Below, one piece after another: positions 1-9,146 of a stretch of DNA of 64,000 nt; within the stretch, counting starts at the first letter, position 1, and each line of letters begins with the position of its first letter. Both the position numbers and the translations under genes were made by a program. The notes beneath the pieces were generated by a model. The model ran no database searches, had not been told where the DNA came from, and worked only from the letters and a program-made list of their open reading frames with translations. The stretch is from assembly GCA_038237925.1 (NCBI GenBank), contig JBBRYF010000001.1:296516-360515 (forward strand), read 5' to 3'. Origin of the DNA: AC-32 sp038237925. Lineage in GTDB: Bacteria > Actinomycetota > Thermoleophilia > Gaiellales > Gaiellaceae.

Positions 1-2
1 AG

Positions 3-869
3 TTCTGCGACGAGCTGCTGCGCGAAGGGGCGCCGAGCCTGTACGCCGACCCCGTCGAGCGCGAATGGTTCGCGAATCTGCTGCGCGTCGGAGCGAGCCC
101 TTCCGTCGCGTACGCGCTCAACCGGGCGTTCTACGAGACCGACCTGCGCGAGATCCTGCCGGCCGTTCGCGTGCCGACCCTCGTCCTTTACCGCCCCGGT
201 TGGTTCGAGGGCTTCGCCGTGGAGGTCGGGGAGCAGATTCCAAGTGCCCGGGCGTTGCGTATCTCCGGGGACGAGATGTTCGAAGTCGACCTCTCGCCGG
301 AGGTTCCCGACGAGATCGAGCGCTTCGTCGCTGGCGAGCAGCTGCCGGTCGTTCCCGAGACCGTGCTGGCGACGATTCTCTTCACCGACATCGTCGCCTC
401 GACGGAGCGCGCGGCTGAGCTCGGCGACCGGGGCTGGCGCGAGCTGCTGCAGCGGCACCATGCGCTCGTGCGCCGGGAGCTGGCGCGTTTTCGCGGAGAG
501 GAGAAAGACACCGCGGGCGACGGGTTCTTTGCGACCTTCGACGGCCCGGCCCGGGCGATCCGGTGCGCGCACGCGATCGTTGACGGCTTGCATGAGCTCG
601 GGCTTGCGATCCGCGCGGGCGTGCACACCGGTGAGTGCGAGGTGCACGAAGGAAAGGTCGCCGGTCTCGCCGTCGTGATCGCGTCCCGGGTTTCCGCGGC
701 GGCGCATGGCGGAGAGGTGCTGGTCTCGCAGACGGTCAGGGACCTTGTCGCCGGCGCGGGAATCGAGTTCGAGGAACGCGGCGAGCACGAGCTGAAAGGC
801 GTGCCCGGGAACTGGCGGCTCTACTCGGTCGCGGACGTCAGCGCGCACGCGCGGTCGGCCCGGTCCTGA
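3..869 (+). CDS. alpha/beta-hydrolase - class III nucleotide cyclase fusion (5' partial)
   Basis: The frame is open from base 3 with no start in view, so the gene enters from the left edge; 288 residues are visible. The first ~95 residues look like the second half of an alpha/beta-hydrolase fold (a hydrophobic strand VPTLVLYRP followed by a helix and an Asp-containing loop). From about residue 122 there is a class III adenylate/guanylate cyclase catalytic domain: metal Asp in LFTDIVAST (~residue 127), second metal Asp in TAGDGFFATF, then RAGVHTGE and a GGEVLVSQ strand. Hydrolase-cyclase fusions of this kind are known in actinobacteria, where the hydrolase part is thought to be a sensor. Predicted to make cAMP (or cGMP) in the cytoplasm. 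The cyclase call is firm; substrate and signal are unknown. Confidence 0.85.
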   Translation, partial: FCDELLREGAPSLYADPVEREWFANLLRVGASPSVAYALNRAFYETDLREILPAVRVPTLVLYRPGWFEGFAVEVGEQIPSARALRISGDEMFEVDLSPEVPDEIERFVAGEQLPVVPETVLATILFTDIVASTERAAELGDRGWRELLQRHHALVRRELARFRGEEKDTAGDGFFATFDGPARAIRCAHAIVDGLHELGLAIRAGVHTGECEVHEGKVAGLAVVIASRVSAAAHGGEVLVSQTVRDLVAGAGIEFEERGEHELKGVPGNWRLYSVADVSAHARSARS

Positions 870-879
870 TTCCTAGACT

Positions 880-2031
880 GTGAGCGTGAACGACGCGCTG
901 ATCGTCGACTCCGTCCGCTCGCCGATCGGGAAGCGGAACGGGACGCTCGCGTCGCTGCGCGCGGACGAGCTCGCCGGTCAGGTGTTGAACGGGCTCGTAG
1001 AGCGGAACGGCCTTGATCCGGCCGAGGTCGAGGACGTGCAGATGGGCTGCGTCTCGCAGGTCGGCGAGCAGGGCTGGAACCTCGCGCGGATGGCGGCCCT
1101 CGTGGCGGGCTGGCCAGAGTCGGTCGCAGGCACGACCGTCGACCGGCAGTGCGGATCATCGCTGCAGGCAGCCTTCAACGCCGCGGCCGCTGTGCGGTCG
1201 GGCCAGCTCGACGTTGTCGTCGCAGCGGGAGTCGAGTCGATGTCGCGCGTGCCGATGGGCTCGAGCGGCGGCGACATCGCCGACTCGCTGCTCGAGCGCT
1301 GGGAGATCGTGCCGCAGGGGATCTCGGCAGAGCTGATCGCGGAGGAGTGGGAGCTCTCGCGTGAGGAGCTCGACGCGTACTCCTACGAGTCCCACCGGCG
1401 CGCTCTCGCCGCGATCGAGGAAGGCCGCTTCGAGCGCGAGCTCGTCCCGGTTGAGGTCTCGAACCCGCACGCGGGGGTGCTCTTCGCCGTGGACGAGACG
1501 CCGCGGGCGGAAACGTCGTTGGAGGCACTCGCCGCGCTTCGGCCCGCCTTCATGCCGGACGGGAAGGTGACCGCGGGGAACTCGAGCCAGATCTGCGACG
1601 GCGCCGCCGCGGTGCTCGTCGCGAGCGAGGCCGCGTGCGCGCGGCTCGGTCTGGAGCCTCGTGGCCGCTTCGTCTCGTTCGGCGTCGTCGGCGTCGATCC
1701 GCGGCTGATGCTGCACGGGAACCCGCAGGCGTGTGACCGCGCACTCGCGCGGGCCGGCATCGGCTGGGACGATGTCGCCGTGGTGGAGGTGAACGAGGCG
1801 TTCGCATCGGTCGCGCTCCAGTTCATGCGCGACACCGGCCTCGAGGAGCGCTGGGCCGACGTCAACCCGAACGGCGGCGGAATCTCCCTCGGCCACCCGC
1901 TTGGTGCCACCGGGGCGCGCATCACCGCGACGCTCCTGAACGAGCTCGAGCGGCGCGATGCTCGCTACGGCGTCGCGACGATGTGCATCGGCTTCGGCCA
2001 AGCGATCGCCGCGGTGATCGAGCGCGTCTGA
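880..2031 (+). CDS. Thiolase / acetyl-CoA C-acyltransferase
   Basis: A 383-residue thiolase, the usual family length. GTG start 10 bases after the previous stop. The three thiolase landmarks are present: nucleophilic Cys ~91 in VDRQCGSS, the His ~339 in GGGISLGHPLGATGAR, and the second Cys ~369 in MCIGFGQ, along with NEAFA. It catalyses CoA-dependent cleavage of 3-ketoacyl-CoA or the reverse condensation. The next gene in the same direction is a 3-hydroxyacyl-CoA dehydrogenase, so the pair could work in beta-oxidation or acetoacetyl-CoA/hydroxybutyryl-CoA metabolism. Which direction (FadA-like or PhaA/AtoB-like) cannot be decided from sequence alone. Confidence 0.93.
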   Translation: MSVNDALIVDSVRSPIGKRNGTLASLRADELAGQVLNGLVERNGLDPAEVEDVQMGCVSQVGEQGWNLARMAALVAGWPESVAGTTVDRQCGSSLQAAFNAAAAVRSGQLDVVVAAGVESMSRVPMGSSGGDIADSLLERWEIVPQGISAELIAEEWELSREELDAYSYESHRRALAAIEEGRFERELVPVEVSNPHAGVLFAVDETPRAETSLEALAALRPAFMPDGKVTAGNSSQICDGAAAVLVASEAACARLGLEPRGRFVSFGVVGVDPRLMLHGNPQACDRALARAGIGWDDVAVVEVNEAFASVALQFMRDTGLEERWADVNPNGGGISLGHPLGATGARITATLLNELERRDARYGVATMCIGFGQAIAAVIERV

Positions 2032-2040
2032 CGACCCTCG

Positions 2041-2100
2041 CGAAGTCACACTTCCGCCGCGAAGCCGTCACAGACACGTGACGAATTCGCCGGTACTCTC
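2041..2100 (+). promoter_or_regulatory. Intergenic promoter-like element, copy D
   Basis: CAGACA at 2071-2076, a 17-base gap, then TACTCT at 2094-2099, pointing toward the 3-hydroxyacyl-CoA dehydrogenase gene. CGTCAC and GTGACG (2066-2071 and 2078-2083) form a perfect inverted repeat around AGACAC. A second GTCACAC lies upstream (2045-2051). Four other intergenic sites share the boxes and the exact spacing (near 10.59, 24.89, 42.94 and 60.94 kb). Promoter activity is inferred from geometry only. Confidence 0.55.
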
Positions 2101-2192
2101 AAAAACGGGGGCTAGGGGCCGAAGGCCCCGGGGGAATTGGTTTCACGCACGCACGTGGTCCTCCGAGCGCGTAACGCATAGGATCGCGCGCC

Positions 2193-3047
2193 GTGGAGAT
2201 CTCCCGCGTCGGCGTGGTCGGGCTCGGCACGATGGGTGCCGGGATCGCCCAGGTCTGCCTCCAGGCTGGGCTCGAGGTGGTCGGCCGCGAGGTCGAACCC
2301 GAGCTCGGCGAGCGGGCGCGCGAGCGGATCGACCATTACCTGACCCGCGGTGTCGAGAAGGAGCGTCTGACACAGGACGAGAAGGACGCTGCGCTTGGGC
2401 GTCTCACCCTCACGACCGAGCTCGGTGACCTCAGCTCGTGCCAACTCGTGATCGAGGCCGCGTTCGAGGATCTCGGCGTCAAGCGCGAGCTGTTCGGCGA
2501 GCTCGACCGGCTAGTCCCGCCTCCGGCGCTCCTGGCGACGAACACGTCCGCGCTGTCGATCACCCAGATCGCGAACGCGACCGCCCAACCCGAGCGCGTC
2601 GTAGGCCTGCACTTCTTCAACCCCGCGCCCGTGCTCCCACTCGTCGAGGTCGTGCGCACGGCCCGCACCAGCGACGAAGCTTTCGACGCGGCGTACGGCT
2701 TCGCACAGCGGATCGGCAAGGAGCCGGTCGCCTGCAACGACACACCCGGCTTCATCGTCAACCGGATCCTGATCCCGCTCCTGAACGACTGCGTGCGCGT
2801 CCTCGACGAGGCCCGCGTGAGTCCGGAAGACGTCGACCGGGCGATGCGCTTCGGCGTCAACTGGCCGATCGGGCCCTGCGCGCTGATCGATCTGATCGGC
2901 ATCGACGTCCACGTGCACGCCTCCGAGGCGCTGCACGGTAGGCTCGGCGAGGAACGGATGGCGCCGCCTGAGCGCCTCCTCAACATGCAGCGCGAGGGCC
3001 GGCTCGGCCGCAAGAGCGGCCTCGGCTTCTACGACTACCGGTCCTAG
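2193..3047 (+). CDS. 3-hydroxyacyl-CoA dehydrogenase (3-hydroxybutyryl-CoA dehydrogenase type)
   Basis: 284 residues, the length of monofunctional 3-hydroxybutyryl-CoA dehydrogenases. The N-terminus holds the NAD(P)-binding Rossmann motif VGLGTMGAG (residues ~9-17); the family His lies in HFFNPAP (~140), followed by NDTPGFIVNRI. The C-terminal helical domain ends with GRKSGLGFYDY, typical of the family. Oxidises 3-hydroxyacyl-CoA to 3-ketoacyl-CoA, the substrate for the thiolase just upstream. GTG start. The stop codon overlaps the stop of the convergent gene downstream (CTAG, 3044-3047). Preceded by promoter-like repeat copy D. Confidence 0.93.
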   Translation: MEISRVGVVGLGTMGAGIAQVCLQAGLEVVGREVEPELGERARERIDHYLTRGVEKERLTQDEKDAALGRLTLTTELGDLSSCQLVIEAAFEDLGVKRELFGELDRLVPPPALLATNTSALSITQIANATAQPERVVGLHFFNPAPVLPLVEVVRTARTSDEAFDAAYGFAQRIGKEPVACNDTPGFIVNRILIPLLNDCVRVLDEARVSPEDVDRAMRFGVNWPIGPCALIDLIGIDVHVHASEALHGRLGEERMAPPERLLNMQREGRLGRKSGLGFYDYRS

Positions 3048-4669
3048 CGCACCAGGCGCGCCCAGACGTTCTCGACCAGGCGCGACACGGCGGGCTCGTT
3101 GATCGACGCCGCGAAGTTGACGACCCCGGCGGCGAAGACCCGCGCGCCCGAAGGCGTGTCGTAATAGGTCATCTCCGCGTCGTGTTGGCCGATCAAGTGT
3201 GGAATCCGCGCGAGCACGCGCGTGCCGGGCGGCGAGCTAGGCGCCCGCGCGTCGATCTCGATCCCGTACCGCCCGAAGGACGAGCCGCTCCGCAGGCCCG
3301 TTCCGGCGAAGGCCCACGCCGTCCCGGCCACTCCCTGCGCGAGGTAGGGCGCCTGAGCGGAGCCGTAGTTGCTCGCGGACCACTGGACGCCGACGAGCGA
3401 CGCCTCGGGGCGCCCGAGCCTGCGCCACACCTGGATGCGTCGCAGCACCTGGCCGCCGCGCTTGACCTTCCAGAAGAAGTTGTTCGCCGAGAGGAACATC
3501 AGCCGCCCGCCGAGGTCGCGGAAGCGACGGACGACGTCGTACGCATGCGAGCTCACGTACTCCTCATGCCCGGGGAAGACGACCACGTCGTACGCGCGCC
3601 TGAGGGCGTCGCCGGTGCGAACGTGCTCGAGGTCGTCGTCGGAGAGGTAGTCGACGGCTTTGCCTGTCCGGTTGAGCCAGGAGATGAAGCTGAGGTCCCA
3701 GTCGCGGAAGCGGAAGGGGACGCCGAAATCCAGATACGGCCGGCGCAGATCGACGGTGGGGCTCGCGCCGCCGACGTACCAGCTATCGCCCCAGCCGTCG
3801 CCGTTCACATCGAAGAAGTTGTAGGCCTGCCAAGTGTTCGTCGAGAGGACAACCGCGACCCGGTGCTCGCCGAGCACGCGTGGCCGGAGGATCAACGGCG
3901 CGTACCCGACCCGCCCATCGGACGCGGTCACGCGCAGGAAGTAGAGGCCGCTCTGCGGGACGCCCGCGTGACTGATCTGCACGTAGTGCGTTGCGCTCCC
4001 GTGACGCTGCCAGTCGAGCCGCACCGCCGGAGAGACGGCGACGCCGCCGGTGCGCAGATCGCGCACGGTCGGACGCGGGACGCTCGCGAACGAGAAGAGC
4101 TGCAGTCGCACGCGCCGCGCGTCGGTGGTGATCCCGACGGTCGCCTCGCCTCCGATCGGATAGCTCCTCGCCAGGAAACCCGCCTCGAGCCCCTGCACGC
4201 GCACGACCAGGCCGCTCGTGAGGTGGTGTCGACGCGGCGGCTCGTAGCCGTAGACGCGCCGGCCGCCGCTCGCGCCCGTGACGGCGAAGCGGACGAGGTA
4301 CGTGCGGTCGGGCGTCGAGCGCCGTGGCCGCCAGGCGATGACGTGCGCCCCCCCCGACAGGCGGCGGCGCGTGGTCCAGATCGTCTGCACAGGGCGGCGC
4401 ACCTCGTCGGTCGCGACCACGCGCACCTCGACGGTTGCCTCGCGGTCGAGCTTGAAGCGGATCAGCGCGCGGTCGCGAAAGCCGTCGCCGTTCGGGCTGA
4501 CCGTCGCGAGCCAGGGCGTGTCACCCGCGAACGGCGTGCCGCCGTTTGAGATCCGCAGGCCGAGCAATCGCGGCGGGCCGGACTGAGCGGGCGCGGACGC
4601 GGACGCGGCGAGGCCCACGACGGCTGCCGCCACCGCAAAGAGCCCCGCTCCTCGTCCTCGTTTACGCAT
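3044..4669 (-). CDS. Secreted protein, N,N-dimethylformamidase large-subunit-like
   Basis: 541 residues with a clear N-terminal signal peptide (Arg-rich start, hydrophobic stretch to about residue 30, Ala-rich cleavage region). Residues ~35-130 include an NGDGFRD segment and a beta-rich FlgD/Ig-like region. Residues ~270-540 resemble the domain found in the beta subunit of N,N-dimethylformamidase and related uncharacterised proteins: STNTWQAYNFF, VDYLSDDDLE, VVFPGHEEYVS, GGRLMFLSANNFFW. This part has a glutamine-amidotransferase-like look. Presumably exported; the real substrate is unknown and amidase activity should not be assumed. Monocistronic, convergent with the dehydrogenase, divergent from the next small secreted protein. 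Confidence 0.75.
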   Translation of the reverse strand: MRKRGRGAGLFAVAAAVVGLAASASAPAQSGPPRLLGLRISNGGTPFAGDTPWLATVSPNGDGFRDRALIRFKLDREATVEVRVVATDEVRRPVQTIWTTRRRLSGGAHVIAWRPRRSTPDRTYLVRFAVTGASGGRRVYGYEPPRRHHLTSGLVVRVQGLEAGFLARSYPIGGEATVGITTDARRVRLQLFSFASVPRPTVRDLRTGGVAVSPAVRLDWQRHGSATHYVQISHAGVPQSGLYFLRVTASDGRVGYAPLILRPRVLGEHRVAVVLSTNTWQAYNFFDVNGDGWGDSWYVGGASPTVDLRRPYLDFGVPFRFRDWDLSFISWLNRTGKAVDYLSDDDLEHVRTGDALRRAYDVVVFPGHEEYVSSHAYDVVRRFRDLGGRLMFLSANNFFWKVKRGGQVLRRIQVWRRLGRPEASLVGVQWSASNYGSAQAPYLAQGVAGTAWAFAGTGLRSGSSFGRYGIEIDARAPSSPPGTRVLARIPHLIGQHDAEMTYYDTPSGARVFAAGVVNFAASINEPAVSRLVENVWARLVR

Positions 4670-4723
4670 TCCTTACAACCCGCTTATCCCCAACACATCA
4701 AGGGTGCCGATACTGTCGAACGT

Positions 4724-5212
4724 ATGCGGCGTTTACTCATTGTGACCGCGGTCCTCGCAGCGTTCACGGTACCGCTCGCGCTGGCGGTCGCCATCCCCGG
4801 CGACGGCACGCTCTCGGTGAAGCGCGGCCGCGGCTCGGTCGTGCTCAAGCTCAAGGGCACCGTGATCGGGCGCGTGGCGAGGAACGGGCGCGTCCAGGTG
4901 CACGATTTCCGGCCGTTCGACGGCAACGACCCGCAGCTCACGTGCCGGCCGCACGTCCGCCGCATCGGCGCCGGCACCTGGCTCTGCAAGGGACGCAATA
5001 TCGGCTTCCGCGTCGACGACGGGCGCTTCAACGTCAACGTCCGCGGCGCCGGAATCTCGATCTCTGCGGTCGGCCGCGGGCCGGTTACCGTCGACGGGGT
5101 GGGCGACACCGGCGTCAACGACGGCGTGTTGTCGGTCGACTCCGCGCCGTACGAGTCGCTTCCGGACGAGCCGACGACGATCTTCCTCGGGACGCCGCCG
5201 GCCGGGGGCTGA
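4724..5212 (+). CDS. Small secreted protein of unknown function
   Basis: 162 residues beginning with a typical signal peptide (MRRLLIVTAVLAAF, cleavage near residues 20-22). The mature part is beta-rich with regularly spaced Gly and Val, two Cys (TCRPH and WLCKG, possibly a disulfide), and GRGAGIS/GRGPVTV repeats suggesting a small beta-sandwich or beta-helix. I do not recognise the family. It sits 25 bases before the response regulator gene on the same strand, so it may be co-transcribed with that two-component system or be its target; the sequence does not decide. Confidence 0.6.
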   Translation: MRRLLIVTAVLAAFTVPLALAVAIPGDGTLSVKRGRGSVVLKLKGTVIGRVARNGRVQVHDFRPFDGNDPQLTCRPHVRRIGAGTWLCKGRNIGFRVDDGRFNVNVRGAGISISAVGRGPVTVDGVGDTGVNDGVLSVDSAPYESLPDEPTTIFLGTPPAGG

Positions 5213-5237
5213 CGGCCGTCTCTGGCATCCTGACGTC

Positions 5238-5945
5238 ATGGGAGCCCAGGCGCAGACGGTGTTGGTGGTCGAGGACGAGTCCTCGATCGCCTCGTTCGTC
5301 GCGCTCTATTTGAAGAACGCGGGCTACGGAGTCCGCACCGTCGCCACCGGCGGCGAGGCGCTGATCCAGGCCGAGGCCGAGAAGCCCGACCTGATCATCC
5401 TCGACTTGATGCTCCCGGACGTGGACGGGATCGAGGTCTGCCGCCGCCTTCGTCAGAACTCGGACGTGCCGATCCTGATGCTCACCGCGCGTGACGAAGA
5501 CGTCGACAAGATCATCGGGCTCGAGGTCGGCGCCGACGACTACCTGACCAAGCCGTTCAACCCGCGCGAGCTGGTCGCGCGCGTCAAGTCCATCCTGCGC
5601 CGTTCGGTTCCCGACCGCCGCGACGTCGAGTCGAAGCAGATCAAGCACGGCGACCTCGACATCGACGCCGGTCGCCGCGAGGCGCGGGTCTCCGGGGAGG
5701 AGGTCCAGCTTGCCCCGAAGGAGTTCGACCTGCTCTGGGAGCTGCTCGACCACAAGGGCCTCGTGCTGACGCGGGACCAGTTGCTCGAGCGCGTCTGGGG
5801 CTACACCTTCGCCGGCGATACCCGCACGGTGGACGTCCATGTGCGCCAGCTGCGCCGCAAGCTCGGGCAGGCATCGCCGATCGTCACGGTCTGGGGGGTC
5901 GGCTACAAGGTCGCTCCCGCGCGGGACGCGGCGGTCAGCGCCTAG
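5238..5945 (+). CDS. OmpR-family response regulator
   Basis: 235 residues. Receiver domain: acidic pair VVEDES near the start, phospho-acceptor Asp56 in LIILDLMLPD, Thr in MLTARDED, Lys in YLTKPFNP. C-terminal winged-helix DNA-binding domain with ELLWELL, the GDTRTVDVHVRQLRRKL recognition region and WGVGYK. All phosphorylation residues are intact. A histidine kinase gene starts 13 bases after its stop, so this is a standard cytoplasmic transcription regulator paired with a membrane sensor. Target genes cannot be read from sequence. Confidence 0.95.
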   Translation: MGAQAQTVLVVEDESSIASFVALYLKNAGYGVRTVATGGEALIQAEAEKPDLIILDLMLPDVDGIEVCRRLRQNSDVPILMLTARDEDVDKIIGLEVGADDYLTKPFNPRELVARVKSILRRSVPDRRDVESKQIKHGDLDIDAGRREARVSGEEVQLAPKEFDLLWELLDHKGLVLTRDQLLERVWGYTFAGDTRTVDVHVRQLRRKLGQASPIVTVWGVGYKVAPARDAAVSA

Positions 5946-5958
5946 GCGGCCGGCCGCG

Positions 5959-7332
5959 ATGCTGCGGTCGCTGCGCTTCCAGCTTCCGGCCCTCTTCCTG
6001 CTCGGCGTGCTCGTGGCCGGGCTTGTCTCGGCGGCGATCGCGTTGCGGCTCTTCCGCGGGTATGCGCAGAGCCAATCGCGGGAGCAGGCCTACGCGGAGC
6101 TGAAGAAAGAGTCCGGCGGTCTGGTTCAGCTGTACGGGCAGCAAGCGGGCCGGAAGCTCCTGTCCGCGAAGCGCCTGGAGCTCGCCACGGGCGACCGGAT
6201 CTACTACCGCGGCCTCGACCTGTTCCCGGGGCAGGGCCCTGCCTTCCGGTTGCTGCCCGCGAAGGCCGTCGACTCCGGACGTGTGAGGCGGCGGGAGTTG
6301 GTGCTGTTCGTGTTCCACCCGCCGGATGCCCGAACCAAGCTACTCGCGGCGGCGCGTCCCTTGAAGGTCGGCCGGAAGTTCTGGGGGACGATCGTCGTCG
6401 CCAAGCCGGAGGCGGTGCTCGCGCAACGCTGGCTTGCGTTGATCGAGCGCCTCTTGCTCGCGTTCGCCGGGGGCGTGCTGGTCGCTGGGGCGTTCGCCTG
6501 GTACCTCTCGCGCCGAATCACGACGCCGGTGCTCCAGCTCTCCGCCGCGGCGGACGAGGTCGCGCGCGGGAGCTACGACGTCGACGTACCGAGCGGCGGC
6601 GGCGGCGAGATCGGGATGCTCGCCGACCGCTTCCGCGAGATGGCGTCACGTCTCGGCGAGGCCGAGGAGCTGGAGCGGAACTTCCTGATGACGGTCACGC
6701 ACGAGCTGCGCACGCCGCTGACCGCGATCCGCGGGCACGTCGAAGCTCTGCGCGAGGGCCTTGTCACCGACGAGGAGTCGCGGGTCGCATCGCTGACCGT
6801 GATCGCTGCCGAGGCCGCGCGGCTCGAGCGCCTGGTCGGAGACGTGCTCGACCTGGCGAAGCTCGATGCGCATCGCTTCACCGTGATGAGCGAGGAGGTC
6901 GACATGCAGGCGCTCGCCGATCGCGCGTACAGCGCGTTCAGCGAGGAGGCTCGCCGCCGCGGGATCGACTACGACTGCAACCTCGAAGCGAAGCCGGTGA
7001 TCATCTCCGACGGCGACCGCGTCCTCCAGATCATCTCCAACCTGCTCGCGAATGCCTTCCGCTGGACACCGGACGGCGGGCGCGTCGGCCTCGAGCTGAC
7101 CGCGACCGACGGCACGGTCTACGTCGTGGTGGCCGATAGCGGTCCCGGGATCCCGCCGTCCGAGCGTGAGCGGATCTTCCGGCCGTTCTGGTCGCGCGGC
7201 GGAGGGGGGACCGGGCTCGGGCTCGCGATCGCCCGCGAGCTCGCGAGCGCCCTCGGCGGCCGTATCAGCCTCGACAGCTCGCCCACCCGCGGCAGCCGCT
7301 TCGAGCTCCTTCTGCCCGTGCGCCCCCGGTAG
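5959..7332 (+). CDS. Membrane sensor histidine kinase
   Basis: Start taken at ATG 5959 (457 residues), because an upstream start would lie inside the response regulator gene and the protein begins naturally with MLRSLRFQLPALFLLGVL, a first membrane segment (~10-32). An extracytoplasmic sensor region of ~130 residues follows, then a second membrane segment (~155-180), a HAMP domain (SRRITTPVLQLS), the H-box with His248 in TVTHELRTPL, and the ATPase domain (N-box NLLANAF, G1 DSGPGIP, G2 GGTGLGLAI). Forms a two-component pair with the preceding regulator. The ligand is unknown. Confidence 0.93.
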   Translation: MLRSLRFQLPALFLLGVLVAGLVSAAIALRLFRGYAQSQSREQAYAELKKESGGLVQLYGQQAGRKLLSAKRLELATGDRIYYRGLDLFPGQGPAFRLLPAKAVDSGRVRRRELVLFVFHPPDARTKLLAAARPLKVGRKFWGTIVVAKPEAVLAQRWLALIERLLLAFAGGVLVAGAFAWYLSRRITTPVLQLSAAADEVARGSYDVDVPSGGGGEIGMLADRFREMASRLGEAEELERNFLMTVTHELRTPLTAIRGHVEALREGLVTDEESRVASLTVIAAEAARLERLVGDVLDLAKLDAHRFTVMSEEVDMQALADRAYSAFSEEARRRGIDYDCNLEAKPVIISDGDRVLQIISNLLANAFRWTPDGGRVGLELTATDGTVYVVVADSGPGIPPSERERIFRPFWSRGGGGTGLGLAIARELASALGGRISLDSSPTRGSRFELLLPVRPR

Positions 7333-7341
7333 CCTCCGCCC

Positions 7342-8244
7342 GTGGTCGCCGCCCCCGAGCTCGTCGAGCTGCCGCGCCGGCGCTCGCCCGCCCGCGCCGC
7401 TCTCGTGGCGCTGCGCCCGCGGCAGTGGTCGAAGAACCTGCTCGTGTTCGCCGGGCTCGTCTTCGCGGCCAAGCTCGGTGACGCGGGTCGCTGGCTCGAC
7501 ACCTGTCTCTGCTTCGTCGCCTACTGTTCGATCTCGAGCGCGGCCTACCTGGCGAACGACCTCCGTGACCGGGACGACGACCGTTTGCACCCCGTGAAGC
7601 GTTCGCGGCCGATCGCGCGGGGGGAGCTGTCGCGTCGCGCCGCGCTGACGATGACCGCGGGGCTCGCCGTGCTCGCGCTCGCACTGGCCGCGCCGCGGGG
7701 ACTCGTGTCGCTGCTGCTCGTCGCCGCCTTCGCGGTGCTCCAGGCCGCGTACACGCTGCGGCTCAAGCACGTGGTGCTGCTCGACGTCTCCGCGATCGCA
7801 GCGCTCTTCCTGGTGCGCGCGGCCGCGGGCGCCGAGGCCGTCCGCGTGCCGATCTCCGGGTGGCTGCTGCTCTGCACGGCCCTGCTCGCGCTCTTCCTCG
7901 CGCTCGCGAAGCGCCGCGGCGAGCTCGTCCTCGTCGGTGCGCAGCGAACCCCCGGCCGGGCGGTGCTCGAGGGGTACTCGCTCGAGCTCGTCGACCAACT
8001 GACCGGAATCGTCGCCTCGGCGACGGTCATCGTCTACGCGATCTACACCCTCACCGGCGACCACTCGCGCGCCCTGCTCGCGACGGTGCCGTTCGTCGTC
8101 TTCGGAGTCTTCCGCTACCTGCTGCTGATGCACCGCGACGACATCGGGGAAGAGCCGGAGCAGGTGCTGCTCACCGACGTGCCGATCCTACTCGCCGTGG
8201 CCGGCTGGATCGCGACGGCGGCCGCGATCCTCGCGCTGACCTGA
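7342..8244 (+). CDS. UbiA-family prenyltransferase, decaprenyl-phosphate phosphoribosyltransferase-like
   Basis: 300 residues, GTG start, about eight membrane helices. Carries the UbiA metal motif NDLRDRDDDRLHP followed by KRSRPIA, a pattern shared with decaprenyl-phosphate 5-phosphoribosyltransferase (Rv3806c type), which transfers phosphoribose from PRPP to polyprenyl phosphate for arabinan donors. A second acidic motif would lie in the region RLKHVVLLDVSAIA. The next gene is a flippase-like membrane protein overlapping its stop, in keeping with a lipid-linked sugar role. Other UbiA substrates remain possible. Confidence 0.8.
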   Translation: MVAAPELVELPRRRSPARAALVALRPRQWSKNLLVFAGLVFAAKLGDAGRWLDTCLCFVAYCSISSAAYLANDLRDRDDDRLHPVKRSRPIARGELSRRAALTMTAGLAVLALALAAPRGLVSLLLVAAFAVLQAAYTLRLKHVVLLDVSAIAALFLVRAAAGAEAVRVPISGWLLLCTALLALFLALAKRRGELVLVGAQRTPGRAVLEGYSLELVDQLTGIVASATVIVYAIYTLTGDHSRALLATVPFVVFGVFRYLLLMHRDDIGEEPEQVLLTDVPILLAVAGWIATAAAILALT

Positions 8245-9146
8245 AGCGCGGAGTCGTCCTCGTCGTCGCCCTCGCGGCGGCCGTTGTGCTCGGGCTCGGG
8301 CTGTACGCCGACTTCGGCAAGCTCGGCGACGAGCTCGCGAGCTTCCGCTGGGAGCTGTTCCCGCTCGCCCTCGCGCTGACGGCGCTGAACTACTTGCTGC
8401 GCTTCTGGCGCTGGCAGCGCTACCTCGCGCGGCTGGAGATCGAGGTGCCCGTGGGTCGGAGCTTCGCGATCTTCGTCGCGGGCCTGACGATGACGATCAC
8501 GCCTGCGAAGCTCGGGGAGCTGCTCAAGTGCGGCCTGCTGCGCCGGTCCTTCGCGGTGCCCGTGCGCCGCTCGGCGCCGGTCGTGCTGGCGGAGCGGATC
8601 ACGGACGCGACCGGTGTGGTCGTGCTCGCGGTGGCGGGCGGTGCCGGCACGCGTAGCTGGCCGCTGCTGCTGATCGCCCTCGTCGCTGTCGCGGGAATTG
8701 TGGCCCTCGTCCGCAGCCCGCTGCTCGAGCGGTTCGCGCGCCTGGGCGAGGCTCCGGGCGCGGCTCGCGCGCTGCTCGGGCCCGGCTTGCTCGCGGGCAT
8801 GACGCTGCTCTCAGCTGCGTCGTGGCTCTGCGAGTGCCTCGCCGCCTACGTCTGCGTGCGCGGGCTGCGGCTCGGCCTCTCGCTCCCGGACACGATCGTG
8901 GTGTTCTCGCTCGGCAGCCTGGCCGGGGCGTTGTCGTTCCTGCCCGGCGGCCTCGGGGTTGCCGAGACGAGCATGACTGGCCTGATCCGGGTGCTCGGGG
9001 ATGCGCCGAAGGCCGCTGCGGCCGCGGCGACCGTGCTGATCAGGCTCGCGACGCTCTGGTTCGCGGTCTTGCTCGGATTGATTGGGCTGGCGGTGGAGGA
9101 GCGGCTCGCCCGGGCTCAGCCGGTGCGGCGCTCTTCCATGCGGTAG
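8241..9146 (+). CDS. Flippase-like / lysylphosphatidylglycerol synthase TM-region membrane protein
   Basis: About 301 residues with seven or eight hydrophobic helices, matching the UPF0104 / lysyl-PG synthase transmembrane family (motifs FWRWQRYL, TPAKLGELLKC, ERITDATGVVVL, LPGGLGVAETSMTG). Likely moves or handles a lipid carrier. No ATG, GTG or TTG lies in this frame near the expected N-terminus. The first membrane helix begins right after CTG 8241, which overlaps the preceding TGA as CTGA, so I infer a CTG start. GTG 8286 would cut the first helix. It overlaps the convergent downstream gene by 31 bases. Confidence 0.8.
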   Translation: MKRGVVLVVALAAAVVLGLGLYADFGKLGDELASFRWELFPLALALTALNYLLRFWRWQRYLARLEIEVPVGRSFAIFVAGLTMTITPAKLGELLKCGLLRRSFAVPVRRSAPVVLAERITDATGVVVLAVAGGAGTRSWPLLLIALVAVAGIVALVRSPLLERFARLGEAPGAARALLGPGLLAGMTLLSAASWLCECLAAYVCVRGLRLGLSLPDTIVVFSLGSLAGALSFLPGGLGVAETSMTGLIRVLGDAPKAAAAAATVLIRLATLWFAVLLGLIGLAVEERLARAQPVRRSSMR

